In this document: piece by piece, positions 12,066 through 22,622 of the stretch
How positions within the stretch are numbered: the first letter of the stretch is position 1
Layout of the letters: each line of letters starts with the position of its first letter
Source: Gari tellinella
Taxonomy: Eukaryota; Mollusca; Bivalvia; Cardiida; Psammobiidae
Direction of reading: 5' to 3'
NCBI GenBank assembly: GCA_922989275.2
Contig: OV277858.1
Span: 14,653,727 to 14,717,726, forward strand
Length of the DNA: 64,000 nt
Notes under the pieces: model-generated
The model's database searches: none
The model's input: the letters and a program-made list of their open reading frames with translations, nothing else
What the model was told of the DNA's origin: nothing
Position numbers and translations under genes: made by a program

Positions 12066-12512
12066 TAATTTTGTCGGGTTCACTTTTCTAATATTTGTCT
12101 TACGTGTTGTTTTCTATTTAGTGTGTAGATGAAGGAACGGGATTCTGCGTGTGTGTGTGTGTGTGTGTTTGTTATGGTACGACTGTGTGTGTGTTCTGCT
12201 TGAGAGATGGATGTATTGTTTGTGTAGTGTTTCCTGCTTTGTTTGTATTTATTATTGTTCATTATTGCGACGTCATATACGTCTTTCGGTATTCTTTGTC
12301 TATATGCCGTAGGTTTCGAATCGTGTTAGAATTAAGAAATAACAAATTTTAATTCTAACGCGATTTTTATTATAAAAATACTATTTATGTATCACGCGTA
12401 TGGGGCAAATGGAACAAGGGATGGAAACGCCGCGCAGTTCATTATTGCGACGTTATATACGTTTCTCGGTATTCTTTCTCTATATGTCGTTGGTTTCGAG
12501 TCGTGTTAGAAT
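12066..12512. mobile_element. Insertion in LINE with internal 76-bp direct repeat
   Basis: LINE homology stops at about 12065 and resumes at about 12513. The insert contains the GT-rich dispersed repeat (about 12080-12250, third copy of the element at 1-200). It also holds two direct copies of a 76-base sequence at 12257-12332 and 12437-12512, which share CATTATTGCGACG, CGGTATTCTTT and TCGTGTTAGAAT. The repeat pair resembles short terminal repeats flanking about 100 bases, but I cannot assign a class. Confidence 0.65.
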
Positions 12513-13765
12513 ATATCACTAATTATTCTTATAATTTCGCCTATATTTATTCCTCTTATGAAAACCTGTTTGTCAATTATATTTTTCGAAAATTTCTTCA
12601 TTCTGTTAGCTATGGATTTTGTTACTATTTTATAGTCTATGTTTAATAGACAGATAGGTCGCCAGTTTGTTAACAGGGACACATCTTTATCGGGTTTGGT
12701 GAGCGTTATAAGTACTTGTTTTTGGAGTTCCGTTAGATTTTTATCTTTAAAGGAGTAATTAATTAACATTACGTAATATTTTTTGATGACTCTCCACAAT
12801 ATTTCATACAATTCTACAAATATACCGTCTGATACTAGACGTTTTTTTTTTAGTTTTTTTCATTTTTGTAAGAGCTTGTGCGCACTCGTATTCGGTTAAA
12901 AATCCTTCGCATATTTTCTTGTCCTGGTCGCTCAATTTTTTTATGTTTTTTTTGTAACGTCTACCGATGATGTGTCAGGTTTTTTTTGTAAAGAGTAGAG
13001 TAAAAATGTGTTTGGGTCGCTCTTTATTTCTCGTTGGCTTTTTAACTGAGAAATAACTTAAAATTCAGGTTTTTGCTCTAAAGTAGCAAAGTATTTTTTT
13101 AGTTTTTTTCATTCAATTCTATCTCGATGGCTTTTGCTCTAATTATAATTCCTTTTAGTTTGTTTTCTATTACCTTATCTAATTCTAATTTTAATTGTTT
13201 TAATTTAAGTTTTTGGACTTCTAGTTCTATGGTGTTTCTTGTATTCGCAATTGCATTTTCCGCATTTAATATTTCATTTTGTAGTTTGTTTTCATATTCG
13301 TTTCTGATCGTCCCTTTGATAAGCTTCCATAGAGTGTTCCGACTCGCTTTTTGATTTATGTCTGCTATATCATCTATGCTTCTATTGATTTGGTTTTGGC
13401 ATTCTGTTTCTAAATTAATGACATTGTTTAGTTTACAGGTTCAAGGTACTCTATCGACATTTTGACATATTTGCATATATATTTATTAGTGTATGGCCAG
13501 TGTTGTAGCCATGTTTTATATTTACCTTTTGAACGAGTGTTTCTGTTTCAATTATTTTGTCTACGCTTTCATTTATGACCATATTGAAGTCTCCTCCATT
13601 GATGAAGGTTTTTTCATTGTTGTTGTTAAGGTAGTGTTCAAGGTTTTCAAATATTTAAGTTTCGTCTGAATTTGGGCCATAAATATTTATGAGTGTAATT
13701 TTTTGGTCATTAAAGTCCCATTGTGTTTTCAGACCTTTTTTTAATGTCCGAAATACAATAATGGT
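12513..13765 (-). pseudogene. LINE fragment 1, endonuclease and RT fingers
   Basis: On the minus strand the endonuclease part reads NDQKITLINIYGPNSDE (near 13700), then FINGGDFNMVINESVDKI (near 13590). Both are APE-type endonuclease landmarks (IYGPN and GDFN). A linker follows with ASRNTLWKLIKG, then KRLVSDGIFVELYEILW, LITLTKPDKD, NWRPICLLNIDYKIVTKSIA and FIRGINIGEIIRIISDI (ending near 12513). This is the standard approach to the reverse-transcriptase palm. The palm itself, with its catalytic YxDD box, is missing. The 101-codon open frame at 12506-12811 is the best preserved piece. The frame is broken elsewhere. The element is probably L1/Tx1-like, judged from motif style only. Confidence 0.85.
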
Positions 13766-13984
13766 TAATAATAATGCATGGACACTCTTATGGGCCAAAC
13801 TGATCCATGAAATGTTGAAGACAGACCTAAATCACCAAAAAGGCAATTTAAAAACCATAACAAACCGAAAGTAGAACGTCTGACTTAAATATTACCACAC
13901 GGATTAGTGTCACGTGGAACAGCTCGGATCAATATCACAGGGGTGCAACGAACTACGATATTGCTATAAAATGAGTCACATTTC
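13766..13984. other. Noncoding, possible LINE 5' sequence
   Basis: This lies upstream of the endonuclease on the minus strand. No ORF1 could be recognised. Confidence 0.3.
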
Positions 13985-15385
13985 GTCACAACGGTGTTTC
14001 AGGCCTTTTTACTCTCTAACACTAAGAGTTTTTATCGGATCTTCACTAAACTTGCATTAAATGTTCTTTTATATAAAATCTAGGTACAGATTAATTTCTA
14101 CTTAAATCGAATAAGGCATGTTCGACTTTTTGCCCTTTATGTATTAAAAATTGACTGTTTCAGCACATTTTTTGCACTTTAACACAACCAGTTTTTATCG
14201 GATATTTATCAAACTTGCTCAAAATGTTTATTGACATCTAGGTCCGTATTGATTACTACTCAAATCGTATGTGGCATGTCTGAGTTTTTTGCCCCATAAG
14301 TATTAAAAATGACAGTTTCGCACTGTTTGCCCTCTAACATAATACTTTTTATTTGATATTCACAAAACTTGCTGATACGACGTATTGTTTATTAATATAA
14401 ATTCAAGGTTTGGTTTGAATACCTCTAAAGTCGCATAAAGTATATCTGAGTTATTGCCTGTTTATGAATGAAAAATGACTGTTTCAGTCATTTTTGCACT
14501 CTAACACACAAAGTTTTTATCGGATATTCATCAAAATAGCTGAAAATGTTTATTTATATAAAATGTAGGTCTAGTTTGATTATTACTAAAATCGCATGTG
14601 GCATATTTGAGTTTTTTTCCCTTTATGTATTAAAATGACTGTTTTTAGCCTTTTTAGAATACTGCTAAAATTGCATGTGATATGTCTGAGTTTTTGCCAT
14701 TTAAGTATTAAAAAATTACTGTTACAGCATTGTTGCTCTCTAACACAAATACATTTTTATTGATTTTCACCAAACTTACTGAAAATAGTAATTTATATAA
14801 AATCAAGGTTTGGTTTGAATACTACTAAAATGGTATAAGGTATGTCTGAGTTTTTGCCCTTTAAGTATCAAAAATAAATGTTTTAGAATTTTTTGCTGTC
14901 TTACACATACAGTTTTTATGTGATATTCACCAAACTTGTTGAAAATTTTTATTAAAATAAAGTCTAGGTCAATCATGTTAACTACTAAAATCTCACAAGA
15001 TATGTTGGAGTTATTGCCCTTGAATGATTATAAATTGCATACTTCAGGCTTGTCAGCTTTCTGACTCAAACAGTTTTAATTGGATCTTCACCAAATTTGC
15101 TGGAAAAATACTGCTTGACTTATATTTGATACAAATACACAATGCCAGCAAGTTTGGTGAAGATCCAATAAAAAGTGTTTGTGTAAGAGAGCAGAAAAGG
15201 CTGAAACAGTCATTTTTTAATTATTCAAGGCCAATAACTCAGACATGCCTCATGCGACTTTGCTATTTACCAAACTGGAGCTAGATTCTATACTAATAAA
15301 CATTTATAGCAAGTTTGGTGAAGATAAAAAATAAGTGGTTGAGTTAGAGAGCGGACAAGGCTGAAACAGTCATCCCCCGTATTGT
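13985..15385. repeat. Tandem array of about 150-bp units with an inverted end
   Basis: About seven plus-oriented units carry CAGTTTTTATCGGATATTCA, CAAACTTGCTGAAAATG, GCATGTCTGAGTTTTTGCCC and ATGACTGTTTCAGC. At about 15124 the orientation flips: TTGGATCTTCACCAAATTTG (about 15079) faces CAAGTTTGGTGAAGATCCAA (about 15150), and about 1.5 inverted units follow. The whole behaves as a lopsided foldback. Confidence 0.85.
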
Positions 15386-16510
15386 ATTGTAGACGGTCAC
15401 CCCCAGTGTATAAATATTGTACACGCTATGACTGTATCTCATGATTTAACCCTGTGCCTACTGGCCGCAACTTTACGGAGTTTACAAACTGTTTGACTCT
15501 AGAACAGACACCGCGTAACGCGGCGTCTCATCTCGATCCGAACTGTTTGACACTCGTCTTAATGTTTGTTTAACCAAAACTATGCATAAATCTAAACTAA
15601 GCAAATATTGCAGACGACAATGTCAACGCAGACGTCTTAGCAGCAGACTAAGGGTTAACTTCTTCATGTTTCTCACTCATTTCAGCACCGAATGCTATGG
15701 TGTTACTACTGATTAAACCGTCTCTTCGAGACAATTTTAATGAGTATGACACCATTGGGTTTAAAAGCAGAAATACAGATTTTTGTTTTCGAAATACTTT
15801 CGTTATCTGAAGCCCTGTATTTACAGAGCTGTCCTTCTTTCCATTCACAAGGGAGGCTTTTTAATTGGTGCAGCACAAAAATATTATAAATAAAACTTAA
15901 AAAGCAAATTTCTTAGATAAAGCCGCTTTTTCTGAAAGAATCACGTCCTATGGAGTTCTAATGGGATTTCAAACAACAGTTTTATACAAAAAAGACCTTT
16001 GTCCCCACAGGCCTGCCAGCCCCATCCGTAAACATTTGGAACCTAGGCCTGTGTAAATTACACTTTTTGTAGTATTCAGTATTTGTTTTTTCGAAGTTTC
16101 GAGGGTGAAAAATGACATGCCGATGGCGACAAGGATTCTAACTTTATACAGCTATAATACCTGAATATGTACACTAATGAATGTCGGTACACTATGGGTG
16201 CACTACAAGCACACACACTTTGTAAACATTATAGACTCCTGTAGGAGCCCCTCGCTCGGGGTCTGCACTGTACTCTTAATAAATATGTCTATAAATATTA
16301 TCTATAGGGAGAACGATCCAAATGGTGTTCCTCGGAACGCCAGAGTCACCTCCCGGTAAGAATCAGTCAAAACAAGATGTATGGGAAAAAAGTAAAAGCT
16401 TCAGTCAACCCTGAACAGAATATTAAGAGATATACATCTAGAGATCAAGCGTGACTACATTTATTCCTATGTGTGGTTTGTGCGATTAAATCACTTTTTA
16501 AAGTATTTAA
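15386..16510. other. Noncoding; hairpin and dispersed-repeat fragment
   Basis: It contains the hairpin described at 15507-15527. A fragment near 15690-15780 (CGTCTCTTCGAGACAATTTT, then GACACCATTGGGTTT) recurs near 56060-56120. No gene is seen. The minus frame at 15648-15848 lies on this repeat. Confidence 0.4.
15507..15527. repeat. GC-rich hairpin GACACCGCGT-A-ACGCGGCGTC
   Basis: Two 10-base arms with one mismatch surround a single central A. CTGTTTGAC words lie on both sides. The same words (CGGCGTCTCATCT, CAAACTGTTTGA) build the tandem array at 24385-25345. Confidence 0.7.
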
Positions 16511-16516
16511 CACGTT

Positions 16517-16588
16517 TAATGTAACGCTAGTGGTAAGTATCACCGTCTGTCACGCGGGAGACCGGGGTTCAGTTCCCCTTCGGGGAGC
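16517..16588 (+). pseudogene. tRNA-Asp(GTC)-like relic, probably SINE head
   Basis: CTAGTGGTAAGTATC, then CTGTCACGCGGGAGACCGG and GGTTCAGTTCCCC closely follow eukaryotic tRNA-Asp D, anticodon and T arms, with loop CTGTCAC giving anticodon GTC. The 5' acceptor strand does not pair with the 3' end, the anticodon stem has a mismatch, and the T loop reads TTCAGTT instead of TTCGATT. I take it as a pseudogene or SINE promoter, not a working tRNA. Confidence 0.65.
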
Positions 16589-16701
16589 AAGACGTCACGG
16601 TATCGGAGAAAAGGTTATATCTGCAGGCGCTGTTTAGCGAACCATACACTAACCGTCACGACCCCACGTTGTTGGCCAAATGTAACAAGGGGGCGATAAT
16701 A

Positions 16702-16777
16702 TGCAGCCTGACCGGGGCTCTAACCCGGGTCCTTCGGACTACCATTCCGACGCTCTACCGACTGAACCAGCCGGCTG
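16702..16777 (-). pseudogene. tRNA-like SINE head, anticodon GGT
   Basis: On the minus strand GGTTCAGTCGGTAGAGCGTC forms A box and D arm. TCGGA-ATGGTAG-TCCGA gives a perfect anticodon stem with anticodon GGT, and CCCGGGTTAGAGCCCCGG forms the T arm. The acceptor ends do not pair well. A body continues leftward (GTTACATTTGGCC, CGTGGGGTCGTGACGG) toward the tRNA-Asp-like relic, which faces it. This is most likely a tRNA-derived SINE. Confidence 0.65.
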
Positions 16778-16839
16778 AGTACAACTTAATCTCCTCTACT
16801 GTGTTAGGTTCGGTACAGGGACATAAATGTTAATTGAAA

Positions 16840-17750
16840 AATGAAGACGAATAGTGTTCGGCATGATGATGGTCAATGACATGGGCAAATTGTATACAAC
16901 GTTGTAGATTTAAATACTGGTTAAAGGTTGATTGTGTCTGTTTTTGATACCCTGAAAGAACTTGTGTATGCTTACAACCACTTTCAAAGTTATTCGATTG
17001 GCTTTGCAAATCCGTGAGATTAAATCAATGTTTAGTTTAGGCTTTATTGAAAACGCAATATTCTAGATAGGTATTTGACACGTTAATGCAACTCTTTTAT
17101 TACTTTATATATGCCATATTTTGGGCCAAAACTGTCGCAAAAAGGATGATTTCCAACGACAGTAATACGATATTTTTAGCAGATGATATATTTCAGCATT
17201 AAAACTGTGACTTTGTTAACAAAGCGTACATGCTATGTTATTGTTGCCTTACTATTGAGTCCTTCTACACCGGATAGTGTCTGCAGATTAGCCGTTTTTA
17301 CATAAAAGCGACGCTATCAATACACTTCAATCTAGTAGGCTATACCACTCGTAAGTTGTAGTGATTGTATTTCATTATGTTAAGCTGTGATATCCAATGT
17401 GTTAGTTGTAAGATATAGCCAACATCAAACTCAAAAGTGTTTAACTGTATAGTCGTCACAGTGAAATGATTATGTGTCCCTCGGGGCAAGGTTTGAAGTG
17501 ACAAATTTAACACTGCCGTACGTTTCGATGGTCATTAAATACCGTCGCCCTACATAATATACCAAACTTAATTGCAATATTGAAAATCCATCGGCTTGTC
17601 ATTTTATGTTATGGGGGGGGGGGGGGATTAAACGGTTTGGATGCCGACCATGTTCCTTGTTAGCGTTGCGTTTCTTTAACACATATATCAATTAAGAACC
17701 GACATTATCAACAAATTATACTTCAAAAAACTTTACCAAGTGCTGTCTAA
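16840..17750 (+). repeat. Long dispersed repeat R1, copy 1 of 3
   Basis: It matches 50760-51690 and 63219-64000 in the same orientation, with words in the same order: GACGAATAGTG, GGCAAATTGTATACA, CTACACCGGAT, TGTCCCTCGGGGCAA (about 17477) and CATCGGCTTGTCATTTTATGT. A run of 14 G at 17613-17626 is private to this copy. No conserved reading frame was seen. Confidence 0.85.
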
Positions 17751-18280
17751 TGCTATAAAGCTCGTTATATATAGGGTGTGCTAATGCTGTTTAAAGCCAA
17801 CCTGTATTTTAGTAGTATCTTAATGCAGAAGACTTAAAATGATTATTAATGTTGATAATTTTCGATTGGCATTACTAAACTATAATTTTTTCGAGTAAAA
17901 AAGAGCTTTAACTTGTTCAATATGTAATTATTTTCTGTTAAACATGTCGTCTGCTAACATTCTGACATTTTTTTAATTATTTTCATAGTTTGTTATGAGC
18001 AAGACGTAACATAAAGAAAAAAAACAGAATAAAACTTTACATACTCCTATCGGAATAAAATGACAAGATGTCCTCAAATAATACAGTTTCTGTCCTTTAA
18101 GAATTACAACACCATACAACTGTTAATTTAATTCCCAATTCTTTAATAATACAGTGATATCAGTATCAAAACTATTCACGAGTAAACGTCTAGTACACTA
18201 ATGACTGTCTAAAGATCCAAGATGAAAGCATTGAATGTTTAATTTATACATATTTGTGGGTTACAGTCAATCTTTGTAAT
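17751..18280. other. Noncoding stretch
   Basis: AT-rich sequence in which nothing was recognised. Confidence 0.3.
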
Positions 18281-18390
18281 CAGTCATTACATGACATGAC
18301 TAAACTTTTCAGTCATTACGTGAATTGATTGTTTCACTTAGTCAGTTCACGTAATGACTAAAATATTCAGTCATTTTATGAAATTACTTA
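18281..18390. repeat. Inverted repeat AGTCATTACGTGAA
   Basis: AGTCATTACGTGAA (18311-18324) and TTCACGTAATGACT (18346-18359) are perfect 14-base arms around a 21-base loop. Diverged half copies flank them (CAGTCATTACATGACATG and CAGTCATTTTATGAA). Confidence 0.8.
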
Positions 18391-19600
18391 AATTGAGCGG
18401 CCATAATTACACAAATATACTAAAGGTCAATTGTGAGTTTCAGGCAATGTGTGTAATGACTTTTATTTAATAGAATTCATCAGCAATTGTTCATTCACAG
18501 TATTAATTATGCATATTTTGTATTAATACTTATAATCAAACTATTGTTTAAGAAATTTGGAACAAAAGTTAAAATAATTATATGATACACAATACATGCA
18601 TTTTTTTCAATATTTCAGTTTGTATCATTATATACTGTTGTCAACATAAATAGCTGAATTGGTTTGTTATATTCCATCGAACTATTTCACATACATTTAT
18701 TAAGTGATAAAAACAGACAGTTGTTACTGATTGGATAAAAAAAACTTAATTGATTGTTTGTTTTATCTGACCGTTACATGCACATTAATTTTAGTAAGGA
18801 TTGCATTATCTTTTTTTCACACACTCAGATAATGATAAAAACAAATGACACAAAGCCTGAAATGATTACCTAAATGAAACATCAAGGGGTCAATTATTGA
18901 ATTCTGCAAACACCTTTAATATAAAGATATATTGTCTAAATTGGAAAAAATGCATTATTGTATGCGATTTGAAACCAACAACCTGACACATATAAACGTT
19001 GAAATGGAATTCTGAGATGCTCTGTTGAAGAGGAATCCAAATTTTATGGTATTTTATATTTATATTGAGTAGATATCTGCCTGTTAGTTAGTAGCTTAAA
19101 GCAGCTTCACGGTAAAGCAGGCTGCTCATCCATTTAACGTTCAACCAACTGTAAGTGGTAACCCGTGTTCAGACATACAAACAGTTTTTGGAGACATGGG
19201 TTAAGCATAATTAAATATAGTTATATATGGAAAATTGATAAACAATGAATTATGTCCGATAGCATGGTAGTATGGTAGCTTAAAGCAGACTTAAGGTAAA
19301 GTATAAAAAATAGAAAAACTGTAATTGTTTTCAGTGGAATATCGAATTTAATCCATTTCATGAACATCAGACTACCGGTATTATGTTTAACTCATGGCGT
19401 CGCCACTCGTGAAAATATAGTGTCTGGTGTTCACTCAATGGATTAAATTAGGATCTTACAAAACAAAAACCAGTTATCCTGTATATTGTCATTTTGATTA
19501 TATATGAACATGCATAATTTATATAGACATATGTTGATTGACAAAATGAATAAATTTAAATAATAGTCGGAATGTTCCTGCAAACTGTAAGGAAATTGTT
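18391..19600. other. Noncoding stretch with TTAAAGCAG words
   Basis: No gene is seen. GTAGCTTAAAGCAG occurs near 19088 and 19277. It is the same word that forms hairpin arms at 30783-30877. Confidence 0.35.
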
Positions 19601-19604
19601 TTAA

Positions 19605-20658
19605 GGTGGTTCGCGGGTCAGCTTATTCTGTGTCAGAAGTCTTTGAAACCTTGATTAAATTGAAATATACCATATGGAGAGTGAAAAATCGTTAAAATAA
19701 AATAAAATTACAGTGCCGTTTTTTTCTGACAGGACCTTTTGTCGAGAAAAGCTCCTTTTTTGATAAACAGGAATATTTTCTTTATAAAATGATATAACTC
19801 AATAATTTCTGTACATTCAAGTGAACAGTATATAGACTATAAGATATTGGGCAAACAAAAGTATTCCATGACATATTTTCTGGAAATATCAATATTTTAA
19901 TAAAATCAAATTTTGAAAAAGTCAAATTGCAAAAAATCTAGCTGTTTAACATACACAATTTTTACTCTTATTAGATAGATATAACTTAATTCTACTAGTC
20001 ACAAAAAATAAATGAAAATCTACTGTAGAATTTACATTTTATACATGATTTCCTGAAATTCTGACAAACTTTCTGACACAACACGATTAACCTCCCTTGA
20101 GTTCAACTTTAAAATGCCGTCAGCTCTAAAACATACCATAAGTCAAACCTGTAATAAGGAACCATTGAATACGGTAGCCTGCAGATATTTAAAGGCAGGT
20201 GACTGCTTTATGCATAACACAAGTAATGCATAAAAGCTCCTTTAGGATCTATCTTTTAGCATCACTTTTGTCCTGTGTTAAGCTGCCATCTGTCATATAG
20301 GCTATAAATCCTCACAAATGTAGCTGTCACTTGACTACAATTGCATCTGATATTATTTATTATAACGTGACTAAACATAGCCTGTCCTTTGATCATCGCG
20401 TCATGAATTGACTAGTCACTAAAATCGGACAATTTATTAAAAATAAAAAAAATTTTTTTGAAGCGAGTGGGAATCGAACCTAGAACCTTTGGATTGAAAG
20501 TCAACAACCGTACCAACTGCGCTAACAGAGAAGACACTGAAGTAGATCAAATTTTTCTTGATCTAAATTTTCTACTATAAGCACGTGCCGCAAAGATCAG
20601 GTGAAAGTCAACAGCATTTCCGGAACTCGAGATGCGGGCCGCCCGCTGTTGAACCACC
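19605..20658. mobile_element. TTAA-flanked inverted-repeat element, 1.05 kb
   Basis: TTAA at 19601-19604 precedes GGTGGTTCGCGGGTC, and GCTGTTGAACCACC precedes TTAA at 20659-20662. The termini GGTGGTTC / GAACCACC are perfect. TTAA target duplications are the signature of piggyBac-type transposition. An alternative reading is a TA duplication with one more base pair of inverted repeat. No transposase frame is present, so it would be non-autonomous. It carries a tRNA-like module near its right end (20460-20533). Confidence 0.7.
20460..20533 (-). pseudogene. tRNA-like module, TTC loop, inside TTAA element
   Basis: On the minus strand GTTAGCGCAGTTGGTA gives an A box and D arm, loop CTTTCAA suggests anticodon TTC, and GGTTCGATTCCCAC gives the B box. 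The anticodon, T and acceptor stems are mismatched, so a working tRNA is unlikely. An A-rich run follows its 3' end, as in a SINE. Confidence 0.6.
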
Positions 20659-20765
20659 TTAAAACTAGTAAAGCAGTTTTCTAGGTATCCAATTTGAATT
20701 AACTTCAAGTAATAATGTTGTTATCTGTTTTCAATTTGAATGACCTTATCACACTGTATACCCTC

Positions 20766-20975
20766 ATGTCGTTTATTCGCGCGCTACCATTGTTTCACCT
20801 ATTTAGCACTGGCTTGGGCTCTAGGAAAATAAGAATACCCTTCGTTTCTGCTTTTTGTTTTAGTCCAAAATGTCATGTTATTTGTATTTTTACTACAATT
20901 TAAAGGTTATTTCAATGTGAAGTTTGAGACATAAGGCATGCTTTAGCACCAACCTAAACAACGTTTGACTATTGC
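20766..20975 (+). repeat. Palindrome-ended dispersed repeat R4, partial copy
   Basis: It matches 43830-44035 through ATGTCGTTTATTCGCGCG, TATTTAGCACTGGCTTGGG, CCTTCGTTTCTGCTTTTTG and GGTTATTTCAATGTG. It retains only one arm of the palindrome seen at 43772-43874. The 62-codon open frame at 20715-20903 lies on it and is not a gene. Confidence 0.8.
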
Positions 20976-21159
20976 TGAAATTGGATCATTTTATCAAAAA
21001 CATATGCATACATTTTTTACAGTAACTAACACGTTGTTGCTTAATTCAGTAATAAAAGCTAAAGCGCAGTGTGTCTGAAGTGTATGTCCGTTCTGGCAGT
21101 TTTTAATGTATGCTGGAATATTTGTAACTGGTAATATAAATTAATATGATTAAACTGTT

Positions 21160-21500
21160 TATTTTCGAAATTATGTTTGTTACTTCCTAACATTAAATAT
21201 AAAAACTCTTGCAAACTACAAACCTTAAGCAGTCGACAGTATAAGACCCAAATAGGTATCGACGTATCTTATCTCTGTACATCGATGGTTGAATGGGCAA
21301 GCGAAGTTAAAAGATTTATTTATCATTGTCCTCTGACATGTCCTGCTGATAAATAGGGTGATCAGCTGAATGGATATAGAATATAAAAGGCCACAGTAAC
21401 TTGCTATACAAGTATCTTTATTGTGTACATCCTTGACGCCGTTAATACTAAAAGTTTAGTTTTTAAATTACTGAGATGATCAAACATGCGTCAGTTTAGC
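21160..21500 (-). repeat. Dispersed repeat, inverted partner of 946-1330
   Basis: This is the reverse-complement match described for the first copy. It shows clear divergence and several small gaps, so the duplication is old. Confidence 0.7.
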
Positions 21501-22480
21501 TCATTTGCATTGTACGACCCTTAACTGTTGTACACTTTCAGAATGATCATCAGGTCATGTCCTGATGTCCGGCCCTTACATATTTTTGTACATGGTTATA
21601 AGGGAAGGTTCTTCATCGTCATTGATTGAGTGGCCTGTCAGAAACTATGTTTTATTCTTTACTAAAGGAAATGCCGCTTAATTCACTAGAGAAGTGATTT
21701 ATAACAATTGCAATTTACAAAAAAATATATGTTGTCTAAACTAGGATATTCGCATATTAATTTTCTTAATTGTTACTGTAATAAAAAAGGTTTTTCTTTA
21801 AAAGAAACATCGTTTTATCAAATAATCAGAGCAATATTGATTCAGAAGATATTGAAAAATGGCGTTCTATTTTGCTCCTGAAAATAGTTTATATAAAAGC
21901 AATTAGGTATCTCGCTAAGAGACTAAAGAAAAGTTTAGCCGGCCAATTAACTATTAAAATGATATGTTGCATAATAGGTATATACATTAGTAGATACAAT
22001 GGTTATTATAATAAGCAAATTCAATATGTCATAAACTAGCAAACAGTTTACGACAATATTACTGCGTGTGTTAATATTAATGGATGATGTTCACATATTG
22101 CACATCAAACAATGATGGTTTTAAGCGCTTTACTATACGTACTTCACGTATATATTACGTTGATGTTATCACAACATTTTCAATGTATAAAACATGGTAA
22201 ATGTAAACGAATGGAATAACTGCTAAAATCGTATACAACTTGCTCATGATACTTAAATCTTACGATGCCAAGTTCCATTAGAAATTGTTCCAACGTTAAG
22301 GTCATAGTCAGGCGTTTCACTTAACTGGAAACAATAGAATAAATATGGATAGGCAATTTAAATTATCCGATTGATAAGATTAGCACTATAAAGTATAAAT
22401 GCATTTGACATCCTTAGAAAATTAAGAAACTTACCATTTAGGGAAAAAAACACTATAGTTAAGAAAAAGTGTGATACCAA
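21501..22480. other. Noncoding stretch
   Basis: AT-rich sequence with no gene or repeat recognised, apart from the R4 fragment that begins next. Confidence 0.3.
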
Positions 22481-22622
22481 CACTTAGCACATGTATCTGA
22501 GCTCTAGGCTAATCAGATGCCTTGTGACTATATTGTTATAAACATGGACTAACTAACAAACTGTTCATGTAGTCCACGCTTCCGTCATCTCAAGGCAATT
22601 CGACGTCACAATCCTAGCTAGA
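22481..22622 (-). repeat. R4 repeat, 3' part, inverted
   Basis: In reverse complement it matches 44150-44310: GGATTGTGACGTC, ATTGCCTTGAGATGACGGAAG and GGCATCTGATTAGCC against GGCATCTGATTGGCC. Together with 20766-20975 it gives two separated pieces of one family, in opposite orientation. Confidence 0.75.

Noticed and set aside
16517..16588. Functional tRNA-Asp gene
   Set aside because: The acceptor stem does not pair and the T loop is altered.
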